A stretch of 55,287 bases of DNA from Anaerolineae bacterium (lineage in GTDB: Bacteria > Chloroflexota > Anaerolineae > 4572-78 > J111), in contig JAFGDY010000188.1 in the NCBI GenBank assembly GCA_016931895.1, positions 1 through 55,287 of the forward strand. Direction: 5' to 3'. This document shows positions 17,999-26,739 of the stretch, one piece after another (positions within the stretch are counted from its first letter, which is position 1; every line of letters starts with the position of its first letter). A program made the translations under genes and the position numbers. The notes under the pieces were generated by a model. That model made no database searches, was not told where the DNA came from, and saw nothing but the letters and a program-made list of their open reading frames with translations.

Positions 17999-18913
17999 TT
18001 ATACCAACAATAATACAAAAGTCAGCGTAATAAGGCTGGCCAGAGTGGAAAAGAGAATAGTAGTGGTTACAAAGTCGGGGGCCAGATCGTATTCTATGGC
18101 AATAATGGAAATGGTCACTCCGGTGGGCATGCTGGCTTGTAAAATGCCCGCGCTGCGTTCGAGGCCGGTAAAACCAAATGGGATAATCAATAAGGCGGCC
18201 AGGATTGGGCCACCCACCAAACGCACGGCACTGGCGGCAATAACGTTTAACCCGATGCGAGGCTTGCCCACAGCGGCCAACTGCACGCCCAGCGTGACCA
18301 GCAAGGTAGGGATCATGGCGCTGCCCAATAAATGGGCAGAGCGAGACACAAACAGAGGCACCTCAGTATGGGTTATACTAAAAAAGAGAGCCGGTATCAC
18401 GGCAATCAAGGCCGGCGTTCTCATCACAGATGTGGCTGCTCCTATACCCCCACCCCGAACCCAACCCGCCGCGATAATGCTAATGACGAAAGCCATTACC
18501 GCTACCGCCAGAAAATAGATTGTCCCCGGCACCAGGGCGGCTTGACCCAAGCGAAACTCTACTAGCGACAGGCCAAAATTGCCGACATTAGCAAACACAG
18601 CCACTAACACAAAGGCCGCACTAATTTTGCGCGACTCTCCCAGCAGTTTGGCCGTGGCAAAGCCCAATACGGCGCAAGCCACAAGCACCAGCGACATATA
18701 AACGACCATGCGAAAGACCAGGGCGATTTCAACCTCAGACTCGCTGATCATGTGAAACACAAAAGCCGGAATAAAAAGAAAGTACGCGGCCCGTGACAGG
18801 GTGCGCGCTTCTAGCCCCAGCCGCGGGCCGGCCAGGTAGCCAACCAACACCAACGCAAACACCGGCAGGGTCACATCAACAAAAACCGAAAGGAATTGTC
18901 CAAAGATAGGCAT
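17999..18913 (-). CDS. AEC-family (auxin efflux carrier-like) transporter
   Basis: This 304-residue integral membrane protein has about ten hydrophobic helices in the AEC pattern: VTLPVFALVLVGYLAGPRLG (14-33), LVAVFANVGNFGLSLVEF with the conserved asparagine-glycine pair in the middle, and a C-terminal half ending ASLITLTFVLLLV. Bacterial members export organic acids such as malate or malonate, or move auxin-like compounds. The start lies 9 bases after the stop of the NarL-type response regulator, so it is the third gene of a sensor-regulator-transporter operon and is plausibly the regulated output. Confidence 0.85.
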   Translation of the reverse strand: MPIFGQFLSVFVDVTLPVFALVLVGYLAGPRLGLEARTLSRAAYFLFIPAFVFHMISESEVEIALVFRMVVYMSLVLVACAVLGFATAKLLGESRKISAAFVLVAVFANVGNFGLSLVEFRLGQAALVPGTIYFLAVAVMAFVISIIAAGWVRGGGIGAATSVMRTPALIAVIPALFFSITHTEVPLFVSRSAHLLGSAMIPTLLVTLGVQLAAVGKPRIGLNVIAASAVRLVGGPILAALLIIPFGFTGLERSAGILQASMPTGVTISIIAIEYDLAPDFVTTTILFSTLASLITLTFVLLLV

Positions 18914-18922
18914 AGGGTGGTT

Positions 18923-19591
18923 TTAGTTCTGGTTGTCCAAACTGGCCAAACCCTGACGGAGGGCATAAAGCGCGGCCTGAATACGGTTATTGACATGCAG
19001 CTTTTCAAAAATAGTGGTCAGCCGGTTGCGGATGGTTTTTTCCGACAGGCCCAGTTGTTCGCCAATTTCGGTGTTTTCCAGACCCTGGGCCACCAGGCGC
19101 AAAATGTCTAACTCTCGTTCCGTCAATTGGGTAATGCCGTCGGCGCCCACCGGGTCGCCCTGCAAACGGCGAAATTCATCCATCATTTTTAAGGCAATGG
19201 ATGAATCCAGCAGAGCTTCGCCGCCGGCCACAATCCGGATGGCCCGCAGTAACTCCTCGCTGTCGGCGTCTTTGAGCAGGTAGGCCCGCGCTCCGGCTTT
19301 GATGGCTTCAAAAACATATTGATCTTGGCGGTACATGGTTAAAATAATTACGCCGGCTTGGGGGTAGGCTCCGGTAATATAGCGCGTGGCTTGCACGCCA
19401 TCTAAGACCGGCATATTGATGTCCATAATTACCACGTCCGGCTCTACCTGTAAGGCCAGTTGGCAGGCTTCCTGGCCATTGGCCGCCTGGCCCACTACTT
19501 GCATATCGGCCTCGGTGCTACAAATCTGGCTCAACCCCTGGCGAACCATGGTATGATCATCGGCAATGAGAACACGAATGGGTCGGGTCAC
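18923..19591 (-). CDS. NarL/LuxR-type response regulator
   Basis: This 222-residue DNA-binding response regulator has a receiver domain (acidic Asp11/Asp12, phosphorylation site Asp57 in VIMDINMP, Thr85, Lys107 in YLLKDAD) and a LuxR-type helix-turn-helix at about 152-215 (LTERELDILRLVAQG, GLSEKTIRNRLTTIFEKLHV). It is the partner of the histidine kinase upstream: the GTG start overlaps the kinase stop codon by four bases (GTGA), with GGGAG upstream. Its targets are unknown. The neighbouring AEC transporter gene and the palindromes at 17978 and 21417 are candidates. Confidence 0.95.
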   Translation of the reverse strand: MTRPIRVLIADDHTMVRQGLSQICSTEADMQVVGQAANGQEACQLALQVEPDVVIMDINMPVLDGVQATRYITGAYPQAGVIILTMYRQDQYVFEAIKAGARAYLLKDADSEELLRAIRIVAGGEALLDSSIALKMMDEFRRLQGDPVGADGITQLTERELDILRLVAQGLENTEIGEQLGLSEKTIRNRLTTIFEKLHVNNRIQAALYALRQGLASLDNQN

Positions 19592-21324
19592 CGTTTACTC
19601 CCTTCCAAGGGAATTTGGGCGCACAGTTTGGTGCCCTGCATGGGCACGCTTTCTATGCTAAATTGGCCGCCCAACATCTTCACCCGCTCACGCATCTGGC
19701 CCAGGCCCATTTTGGTGCTGTCGCCCGGAGACAGAGTTTCGGGATTAAAACCAATGCCGTCGTCGCGAATGGTCAAATGTCCCGCCTGGTTGGGGGTAAT
19801 TGCCAGTTCAATCCAGGCGTGTTCGGCTTTGGCGTGTTTGGCGATATTGTTCAAGCCTTCCTGAACCAGCCGAAAGAAAATAGGCTCCAGGGCCGGCGGC
19901 AACGCTTGCTCGTTTCCCTGAATTTCAAGGGCCACGCTCAGCCTGGCCTGTTCGCCAAATTCCTGAATATATTTACGCACGGCCGGCCCAAAGCCCAACT
20001 TTTCCAATTCTAACGGGCGCAGGGAAAAAATCGTCCGCCGCACATCGTCAATATTGGCTTGAACCGTTTTTTTTAAAGCGCATAGTTCGCTGCTAACGTC
20101 TTCAGGCTCGCAAGCCGCCTTGACCTTTTTACAAAGGTAATCCAGCTTCAATCCCACAAAGTACAAGTTTTGGGCCAGACCATCGTGTAAATCACGCGCA
20201 ATCCTGGCCCGCTCCTCTTCGATAACCGCCTCGCGGGCTTTGCGGCCGGTGATGTCGCGTACAATGGCTGTTACCTCGTTTTCATTGCACACCACAATCC
20301 GGGCCTCGTAATCCCGCAAGGTGCGGTCAACCGGCAGTTGATATTCAAAAATTTGGGTGCTGCCGGTTTGCAGGGCTTGGGTGATGTGGTTTATGGTCTG
20401 TTGAGCCACGTCTGCCGGTAACACCTCACTCACATTTTTGCCAATGAGTTCGTCGGGCGGCAGCCACAGCGCAAAGTCTTTGGGCAATTTGACGCTTTTG
20501 TACCAGCCATCTTTGCTGATTTGCATAATCATATCCGGGATGGCGTTGAAGATAGCCTGCTTTTTGGCCTCGGTTCTACGCAGCGTTTCCTCAACCTGCC
20601 GATGCTCAATTTGCGTGCGCAGGGCCATAATGCCATAAGCCAAATCGTCGGCCAGGTCGGTCAATAACTTCACCTCGTCCTCGTCAAAAGCATCCGGTTC
20701 TTTGGCATAAATGGTCAGCGCCCCAAACGGGCGACCATTAACGTTCAACGGCAGGCCAATCACCGAAACGTAACCTCGTTTGCTGGCTTCGGCTCGCCAG
20801 GGGGCAAAATCAGGATCGGTTAAAATATTGCGCACCACGCAGGGCCGGCCGGTACGGATAACCGTGCCGGTAGGGCCGCGTCCCCGCTCGGTATCGGCCC
20901 AGGTAATATTGACGCCCTCCAGATACCCTTTTGCACAGCCGGCCTGGGCCACCGGGCGCACATACTTGGCCTCATCACTTTGGGCAAAACCAACCCAAGC
21001 CAGGTGATACCCTCCCACCCGAACAATGGTCTGGCAAATATTGTGCAACAATTCCGGCTCCTCGGCAGCCCGCACCATGGCCTCATTACATTCGCCCAAT
21101 GTTTTGAGCGCCCGGTTCACGCGGCACAATTCTTTTTCCACCCGCTCCTGGCGGGCCAAGAATCTCGAGGTCAACACCCCCAGCCAGAGGAAACCGGCCA
21201 TAGCCACCAGGCCCACGTAAACCGAATGGCCGGATACACCGGCCGTCAGCAGGCCCACGTCAATAATCCAAACCGCCGCGCTCAGCGCCACCGAGAGTAT
21301 AATGATCTTATATTCGGTTTTCAT
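19588..21324 (-). CDS. NarX-like sensor histidine kinase (2 TM, GAF, PAS, HisKA_3)
   Basis: This 578-residue sensor has two membrane helices (about 7-28 and 35-53) with almost no outside loop, a GAF domain (about 75-232), a PAS domain (about 248-362), the HisKA_3 dimerisation helix with the phospho-acceptor His380 in ARDLHDGLAQ, and a C-terminal ATPase domain (NNIAKHAKA, IRDDGIGF, GLGQMRERV). The signal is therefore probably sensed inside the cell by the GAF or PAS domain. The frame opens at a GTG at 21375, but ATG 21324 has AAGGA about 10 bases upstream and places the first helix at the N-terminus. It overlaps the response regulator gene by four bases. Confidence 0.93.
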   Translation of the reverse strand: MKTEYKIIILSVALSAAVWIIDVGLLTAGVSGHSVYVGLVAMAGFLWLGVLTSRFLARQERVEKELCRVNRALKTLGECNEAMVRAAEEPELLHNICQTIVRVGGYHLAWVGFAQSDEAKYVRPVAQAGCAKGYLEGVNITWADTERGRGPTGTVIRTGRPCVVRNILTDPDFAPWRAEASKRGYVSVIGLPLNVNGRPFGALTIYAKEPDAFDEDEVKLLTDLADDLAYGIMALRTQIEHRQVEETLRRTEAKKQAIFNAIPDMIMQISKDGWYKSVKLPKDFALWLPPDELIGKNVSEVLPADVAQQTINHITQALQTGSTQIFEYQLPVDRTLRDYEARIVVCNENEVTAIVRDITGRKAREAVIEEERARIARDLHDGLAQNLYFVGLKLDYLCKKVKAACEPEDVSSELCALKKTVQANIDDVRRTIFSLRPLELEKLGFGPAVRKYIQEFGEQARLSVALEIQGNEQALPPALEPIFFRLVQEGLNNIAKHAKAEHAWIELAITPNQAGHLTIRDDGIGFNPETLSPGDSTKMGLGQMRERVKMLGGQFSIESVPMQGTKLCAQIPLEGSKR

Positions 21325-21416
21325 GTGTCTTTTTCCTTGCCCATTCCCTGCAAGGTCCTGCCTTAATTGTAGCACTCAACCACCGGTCTGACTAGGGACA
21401 AGAGACCAATTTAAAC

Positions 21417-21430
21417 GGGACATTTGTCCC
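21417..21430. repeat. 14-bp palindrome GGGACATTTGTCCC
   Basis: The reverse complement of the palindrome at 17978-17991. It lies in the 222-base region between the divergent histidine kinase and P1 peptidase genes, about 95 bases before the kinase ATG, where a regulator could bind. A further GGGACA half lies at 21395. Confidence 0.65.
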
Positions 21431-21459
21431 GAACAGGCAACCACAATGTCCCTCCATCT

Positions 21460-21488
21460 TTGCCGTGACCCGGCCGTTGTGTTATGAT
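21460..21488 (+). promoter_or_regulatory. Putative promoter for the P1 peptidase-kinase pair
   Basis: TTGCCG (21460-21465), 17 bases, TATGAT (21483-21488), about 60 bases before the ATG at 21547. It is a moderate match. Confidence 0.35.
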
Positions 21489-21546
21489 TTTAAAGTCGGG
21501 ACAAGGAAACCCGGCCATCTGCGTATAAAATAGAGAAGAACTGATT

Positions 21547-22494
21547 ATGTCCATTTCTTTCCAAGCTATTTCCGGTCTACAGGTCGGCCATGCCCAAGAT
21601 TTTGAGGCAGCGACCGGCTGTACGGTTATATTATGCCCGGCAGGCGCGGTCGGCGGGGTTGATCAACGCGGCGGCGCGCCGGGCACCCGCGAAACCGATC
21701 TCCTGCGGCCAATGCACTTGGTTGAAAAAGTCCACGCGGTGCTGCTCACCGGGGGCAGCGCTTTTGGCCTGGCCGCAGCAGACGGCGTGATACGCTGGCT
21801 GGAAGAACATAACCTGGGTCTTGACGTGGGCGTGGCTAAAGTGCCTATTGTGCCGGCGGCTGTTCTATTTGACCTGGCCGTGGGCCGGGCCGATGTTCGC
21901 CCGGACGCAGCCATGGGCTATGCCGCCTGCCAGGCTGCGGTAAACAACCCGGCGCTATCCGCTATGGGCAGCATTGGCGCAGGCACGGGGGCGATGGTCG
22001 GCCACATTCTTGGCCCGCAGGGACGGATGAAGGGCGGCCTTGGCGCAGCGGTAATAGAGTTGGGCCAGAACCTGCTGGTGGGAGCGATTTTTGCGGTAAA
22101 CTGTTTTGGCGACGTGGTTGACCCGGCTTCCGGGCAAATTTTAGCCGGGGCGCGGAAATTGCCAGAAGGGGATTTTGCGGATACCATGCAAGTTCTGCAA
22201 CAGGGCGCGGCCAACGGTTTTGCCGGCCAGGGAAACACCGTTATCGGAGTAGTGACTACAAACGTGGCCCTGTCTAAAGAATCGGCCAACAAAGTGGCCC
22301 AAATGGCCCACGATGGTTTGGCCCGGGTCATCCGGCCCGCCCACACCATGTTTGATGGCGATACCATCTTTGCCCTGGCCACAGGCCAGGCCCCGCCCGC
22401 CGACGTGAACCTGATCGGAGCATTTGCGGCTGAGGCCACGGCCCGGGCCATTGTCAATGCCGTCAAAACAGCCAACGCTGTAGACAGGCCATAA
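21547..22494 (+). CDS. P1-family (DmpA/S58) aminopeptidase-like protein
   Basis: This 315-residue protein belongs to the self-processing DmpA/BapA amidohydrolases, which release N-terminal residues from small peptides or amides. It shows the N-terminal ISGLQVGHAQ (8-17), CTVILCP, the glycine-rich LLTGGSAFGLAAADGV block, GSIGAGTGAMVGH and GGLGAA. The NTVIGVVTTNVAL segment would hold the autocleavage site and new N-terminal nucleophile (a Thr or Ser), though the exact residue is not certain from sequence alone. There is no signal peptide. The stop is 26 bases before the Ser/Thr kinase gene, so the two probably share a transcript. Confidence 0.88.
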   Translation: MSISFQAISGLQVGHAQDFEAATGCTVILCPAGAVGGVDQRGGAPGTRETDLLRPMHLVEKVHAVLLTGGSAFGLAAADGVIRWLEEHNLGLDVGVAKVPIVPAAVLFDLAVGRADVRPDAAMGYAACQAAVNNPALSAMGSIGAGTGAMVGHILGPQGRMKGGLGAAVIELGQNLLVGAIFAVNCFGDVVDPASGQILAGARKLPEGDFADTMQVLQQGAANGFAGQGNTVIGVVTTNVALSKESANKVAQMAHDGLARVIRPAHTMFDGDTIFALATGQAPPADVNLIGAFAAEATARAIVNAVKTANAVDRP

Positions 22495-22520
22495 AAAGGA
22501 AACCCGTCCCTGGAGTATAG

Positions 22521-24077
22521 ATGGCAGCAATAACCGAATTTCAACTCAAAGATTATATTCTGGAAGCGGAACTTGGCCGGGGAGATTTGACCATTGCTTA
22601 TCGCGCCCGCCGCCGGTTTGACGAGGCGGTGGTGGCCGTAAAAGTGGTTGCCCCGCAGTTTACTTTTGACGAACTGTTTGTGCGGCGGTTTAAAGACATA
22701 ACCAGGCAAACCACCAAATTGGAACATCCCAATATTGTCCGCACCTACGAGGCCAACCAGGAAGGTGATGTGCTTTACCTGGTTCGCGAGTTGATTGAAG
22801 CCCGGCCACTGGTGCAGGTTTTGGCAGAAGAAGGCCCGTTTTCTCCGCAGCGGATGTTGACCATTGCCCGCCAAATTGCTTCGGCCCTGGATTATGCCCA
22901 TCAAAAATCCATCATGCATGGCGATTTGTCGGCTAACCGGGTATATCTTGGCCTGAACGACCACGTGACCGTGGCTGACTTTGGCCAAACGCAAGCAATG
23001 GCCGGCACCAGCCTGGTAAAACAAGGATTTGCCGTTGGCTCGCCAGAAACTATGGCCCCGGAACGGGTACATGGTCAGGGGCCGAGCCGCCAATCGGACC
23101 TTTATGCGCTGGGTATTTTGTGTTACCAAATGCTGGCCAACGAGCCGCCTTTCACTGGCGCGCCCGCCGCCGTTTTGCACGCCCAGGCTTACGAACAACC
23201 TCAGCCTCTTCACATTGCCAATCCCGGCATCTCTGTACCCTTAAGCGAGGCCGTTGGCCGGATGCTGGCCAAGGGTTTGGAGTTACGCTACAACACCGGC
23301 GCCGAATTCACTCGCGCCCTGGCCGTAGCCAGCGAAGGCACGGCCCCCGTCCGTTCCCCCACTGCGGCAGCAACCAAAATGAAAGAGGCCGGGCTGAAAA
23401 CAACTCCCCTCTGGAAACAGCCCTGGTTGTGGATTTTCAGCGCCATCTTCATCATCTTCATTTTCCTGGGCTTTGGGTTCTGGGCTGTTTCTCAATGGAG
23501 AACCGACCAGCCGGCGGTCGTCGTCCCCCTAACGCCGACGGTCATTGTTCTTTCAACCCCAACGGCCGCCATCTCAGCAACAAGCCAAACCGAAACCGGC
23601 AGCCAGGTCGCCCCTCCACCCATCACCCTTGAACCTGGCCCAACGGCCAGCCCTACGCCCAGTTTCACCCCCATGCCAACAGTCACGCCAACGCCGGTCT
23701 CTTTTCCCACTCCCGGCGCACCCATGATTGCGGCCCAGAGTCCCTTCAATAATTTGCGTTTGGCCCGCAATATCACGTCGGATAACAAACCTCAAGAAAC
23801 GGGCACATCCTTTGCCGCCGGCCCCCAACCCGTTTATCTCTTCTTTGATTACAACGGTATTGAACCGGGCACAGCCTGGATGCATCGCTGGACCTGGGGA
23901 GATACGGAACTTGACGCTTACCAGGATATCTGGCCGGAGGATTACAGCCGCCAGGGCACAGCCTGGGTATTTTACAGCCCCACCGGCGGCTATCAACCCG
24001 GCCCGTATCAGGTAACGCTGGCCGTCAACGGACAAACCGTAGCCACGGCAACCTTTGTGATTAATGCCGCGCCGTAG
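22521..24077 (+). CDS. Membrane-anchored Ser/Thr protein kinase, non-RD type
   Basis: This 518-residue protein has a eukaryotic-like kinase domain (about 8-270), one membrane helix (302-325) and an outside region with a Thr/Pro-rich linker and a C-terminal beta-rich domain of about 140 residues. The kinase domain keeps Lys41 (AVKVV), the catalytic Asp135, Asn139, DFG (153-155) and APE (179-181). The catalytic loop reads HGDLSAN, so the arginine before the catalytic Asp is glycine, and the third glycine of the P-loop is Thr24. It is probably active but regulated differently from RD kinases. The outside domain contains WMHRWTWGDTELD and may sense envelope ligands. GGAG lies 8 bases before the ATG. 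Confidence 0.9.
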   Translation: MAAITEFQLKDYILEAELGRGDLTIAYRARRRFDEAVVAVKVVAPQFTFDELFVRRFKDITRQTTKLEHPNIVRTYEANQEGDVLYLVRELIEARPLVQVLAEEGPFSPQRMLTIARQIASALDYAHQKSIMHGDLSANRVYLGLNDHVTVADFGQTQAMAGTSLVKQGFAVGSPETMAPERVHGQGPSRQSDLYALGILCYQMLANEPPFTGAPAAVLHAQAYEQPQPLHIANPGISVPLSEAVGRMLAKGLELRYNTGAEFTRALAVASEGTAPVRSPTAAATKMKEAGLKTTPLWKQPWLWIFSAIFIIFIFLGFGFWAVSQWRTDQPAVVVPLTPTVIVLSTPTAAISATSQTETGSQVAPPPITLEPGPTASPTPSFTPMPTVTPTPVSFPTPGAPMIAAQSPFNNLRLARNITSDNKPQETGTSFAAGPQPVYLFFDYNGIEPGTAWMHRWTWGDTELDAYQDIWPEDYSRQGTAWVFYSPTGGYQPGPYQVTLAVNGQTVATATFVINAAP

Positions 24078-24151
24078 GCTTGATGTTCGTTTCTAATAAT
24101 TTATCTTTAACCCCCTCCAACTCCACCAATCCCCTAAAACCAAGTGTACTA

Positions 24152-24181
24152 TTGTTTAAGTATATCTCCGTATGGTATAAT
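24152..24181 (+). promoter_or_regulatory. Promoter of the REC-GAF-histidine kinase gene
   Basis: TTGTTT (24152-24157), 18 bases, TATAAT (24176-24181), with TGG before the -10 box. It lies 35 bases before the ATG at 24217. Confidence 0.6.
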
Positions 24182-24216
24182 TTAAGCATACTCCATAATA
24201 AAGTGGGAGACTGGTT

Positions 24217-25821
24217 ATGATGGAGGAACGAATCCTCGTTGTTGATGATGAGGTTGATGTTCTTGACCTGTGCCGGCGAATTTTAGAAACCAAAGGGTAT
24301 CAGGTAAAAACTGCTCACAATGGGTATGAGGCCATCGGATTAGCCCAGCAAGAAAAATTTGATCTGCTCTTGACCGACATCAAGATGCCGGGGATGACGG
24401 GGCTGCAAATAGCCCAGGCCTTAAAAAAGTCTGACCCCGAGGTCATCTGTGTGACGATGACGGGTTATAGCACTATGGATATGGTGCTTGAGGCTTTGAA
24501 GTTGGGGATTGATGAATTTATTTTGAAGCCGTTTACGCCCGACGAATTAAGTATGGCCGTAGCCAAAACCCTGGAAAAAGAGCAGTTACGCAAAGAAATT
24601 TTTCGCCTGCGCTCATTGATTCCTCTATTTGAGCTAAACAAAACTCTGCTGGGAACCGTGGAAGTTGACAAAGTTTTGAATCGTCTTCTGGCCATATCCC
24701 AAAAGGAAACCAAAGCCGACCTGGCCGGGCTTTATATCTTTGAAAAAGATAAGATGACCTCTCGTTTGCAGGGCGAGGGAGAGCATGAGGATGATGCTCA
24801 AAAACAACAGGCCCGCGATCAACTGGCCAGCCTGATTTCTGAAAACGGCCAACAATTGGCCTTGAGCCTCGATAACGCCGATAATCATTGTCGCTCTATT
24901 CTGGAACGACTGGAGGTCCATTCGCTTATTGCCACCCCGCTGCGGTCTAAAGAATCTAACCGCTGCGCGCTCATTTTAGCCCGCAATGAGGGCAATTTTG
25001 CCCCCAGCGATAGCGACTTTTTAACTGTCCTCTCCGGTCAGGCCAGCATTGCCCTGGAAAACGCGCGTCTGTTTACCGAAATCCAAAAAGCCTATAAAGA
25101 ACTGCAACTGCTGGATCACATGAAAAGCGAGTTTATTAACATTGCCGCCCACGAATTGCGCACGCCCCTGGCCATTTTAATTGGGTATGCCACCGTTCTG
25201 GAAGAAGAAACAGAAAATCTCACCCACGAATACATCTCTATCATCGCGCGTAATGCTATGCGGCTGCGGGCGTTGATCGAAGACATGCTCAATTTGAAAT
25301 ATTTAGAAAGCGGCATCCCCTCTCTAAGCCAGGACAAGTTAAATCTCCCAGAAGTGATCACAGACGCTATTCAAGACATTGCTTTGTTGGCCCAGAAAAA
25401 GGGGTTAACCGTTCATGTTGACGTCCCCCCTGATTTACCCCCCCTCATCGCCGACCGGCAAAAGTTTGATTTAATTATCATGAATCTGCTCGACAACGCC
25501 CTCAAATTTACCCCCGCCGGGGGACAAGTAACGCTCAAGGCCGAGACTGCGGCAGAGGGGGTAAAAATATCGGTCAGCGACACCGGCATTGGCATCCCCG
25601 AAGATAAAATTGAGCGGGTATTTGACCGATTTTTCCAGGTGCAGGACTCGCTTACCCGAGCTTATGAGGGTATGGGCCTGGGGCTGGCCATTGTCAGAGG
25701 CATGGTAGATGTATGCGGGGGTAAAATTCAGGTTACCAGCAAAGAGGGCGAAGGCACCACCTTCACCTTCACCCTTCCCCTTGATAACAGCAAGGTAGAA
25801 CCACGTCCCCTAAAATTGTAA
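24217..25821 (+). CDS. Hybrid histidine kinase: REC-GAF-HisKA-HATPase
   Basis: This 534-residue soluble signalling protein starts with a receiver domain (Asp10/Asp11, phospho-acceptor Asp54 in LLTDIKMPG, Lys104), then a GAF domain (about 140-290). A HisKA domain follows with His312 in NIAAHELRTPL, then a HATPase domain (NLLDNALKF, DTGIGIPEDKIERVFDRF, GLGLAIV). Having the receiver at the N-terminus means it can take phosphate from another kinase and alter its own kinase activity. No membrane helix is seen. ATG 24217 and ATG 24220 are adjacent. It has its own promoter and ends convergently with an ATPase gene; no cognate partner lies next to it. Confidence 0.93.
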   Translation: MMEERILVVDDEVDVLDLCRRILETKGYQVKTAHNGYEAIGLAQQEKFDLLLTDIKMPGMTGLQIAQALKKSDPEVICVTMTGYSTMDMVLEALKLGIDEFILKPFTPDELSMAVAKTLEKEQLRKEIFRLRSLIPLFELNKTLLGTVEVDKVLNRLLAISQKETKADLAGLYIFEKDKMTSRLQGEGEHEDDAQKQQARDQLASLISENGQQLALSLDNADNHCRSILERLEVHSLIATPLRSKESNRCALILARNEGNFAPSDSDFLTVLSGQASIALENARLFTEIQKAYKELQLLDHMKSEFINIAAHELRTPLAILIGYATVLEEETENLTHEYISIIARNAMRLRALIEDMLNLKYLESGIPSLSQDKLNLPEVITDAIQDIALLAQKKGLTVHVDVPPDLPPLIADRQKFDLIIMNLLDNALKFTPAGGQVTLKAETAAEGVKISVSDTGIGIPEDKIERVFDRFFQVQDSLTRAYEGMGLGLAIVRGMVDVCGGKIQVTSKEGEGTTFTFTLPLDNSKVEPRPLKL

Positions 25822-25836
25822 GCCTAAAATTGTAAG
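25809..25836 (+). repeat. Perfect 14-bp tandem duplication at a stop codon
   Basis: CCTAAAATTGTAAG occurs twice in a row, at 25809-25822 and 25823-25836. The stop codon of the hybrid kinase lies in the first copy, so the duplication is silent. Confidence 0.8.
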
Positions 25837-25843
25837 CCTCAAC

Positions 25844-26572
25844 TTATAACGAAACGACGCCGGTGAGGTATTTGTTTCGATTCTCCATAAAACCCTTATA
25901 AAGCCGGTAATGATCGGTTTCTTCGTAAGCAATTGACTTTACCGGAATTTCGTCAAAACTGTAAATCTTGGCGTCAGGGCAGGCCAGAAGAATCGGCGAA
26001 TGAGTGGCCACAATAAATTGAGCATGTCCCGCCCGGCTCATTTCGATCAAAATATTAATTAAGCCCAACTGGCTTCTGGGCGAGAGCGCCGTTTCAGGCT
26101 CGTCCAAAAGATAAAGCCCCTTCAAACAATACCGCGCTCTGAAGAACGACATAAAAGATTGCCCATGAGATTGGGTAATCAACGACTTACCCCCAAAATA
26201 TTGCAGCATCCCCGGGTCTGCGGCGGCCCACTCGTCCAGGCTTTGGGTAAAGTGACGGAATATATCCGAAGCAAAAAATGATCCCGGCACTTTGCCGTTT
26301 GCCCACTCAACCGTAATATACCTATACAGTTCATCCTCATAGGGATTGACCTCGTAGCGAGTTCTCTCAGCACTTCGCCAGATATGGATGCCGCACTTGT
26401 GCGCAATTGCCTCCAAAAAAGTGGATTTCCCTGTCCCATTTTCGCCCACAAACAAGGTGACCGGCGTGTAAAAAGTGATACTTTTAGTTTGATGAAAAAC
26501 AGGTTGGTTAAAGGGGTAATGTTCTGTAGTGGGGTATTTTTCTGGAAGAAGCGTAACTTTTTTAATATGCAT
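25844..26572 (-). CDS. Stand-alone AAA-type ATPase (ABC/SMC-like fold)
   Basis: This 242-residue ATPase has Walker A GENGTGKS (43-50), a signature-like SHGQSF (135-140), Walker B YLLDEPETALS (154-164) and the switch histidine in VATHSP (188-193). It resembles the small soluble ATPases of the AAA_15/AAA_21 families, which are related to the ATPase parts of OLD nucleases and some toxin or defence modules. No nuclease domain or partner gene is attached. The neighbouring intergenic region holds a HicA-like remnant. Function unknown. Confidence 0.85.
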   Translation of the reverse strand: MHIKKVTLLPEKYPTTEHYPFNQPVFHQTKSITFYTPVTLFVGENGTGKSTFLEAIAHKCGIHIWRSAERTRYEVNPYEDELYRYITVEWANGKVPGSFFASDIFRHFTQSLDEWAAADPGMLQYFGGKSLITQSHGQSFMSFFRARYCLKGLYLLDEPETALSPRSQLGLINILIEMSRAGHAQFIVATHSPILLACPDAKIYSFDEIPVKSIAYEETDHYRLYKGFMENRNKYLTGVVSL

Positions 26573-26705
26573 AGCTCTACCTTAAACTTTTGAATAATTC
26601 TGCCCACAAATTTAGCGATTCGCCCTATTGTAATATGTGCGCCAATATTTACCAAATAAGAGGTATCGCCGCTAAACTATTGAACGGCTCGTCGAGTGGC
26701 AAGAA

Positions 26706-26733
26706 TTGACTTTATGTATACAGTGTGTAAAAT
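26706..26733 (+). promoter_or_regulatory. Sigma-70 promoter upstream of the HicA remnant and meaB
   Basis: TTGACT (26706-26711), 16 bases, TAAAAT (26728-26733). Transcription would start at about 26740, exactly at the GTG of the HicA-like remnant, and run into meaB. Confidence 0.6.
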
Positions 26734-26739
26734 TGTCGT

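Noticed and set aside
21918-23213. A 431-codon open frame on the minus strand opposite the P1 peptidase and kinase genes
   Set aside because: Both opposite-strand genes have complete conserved motifs across the same span. The antisense translation shows no domain and is a product of GC-rich codon use.
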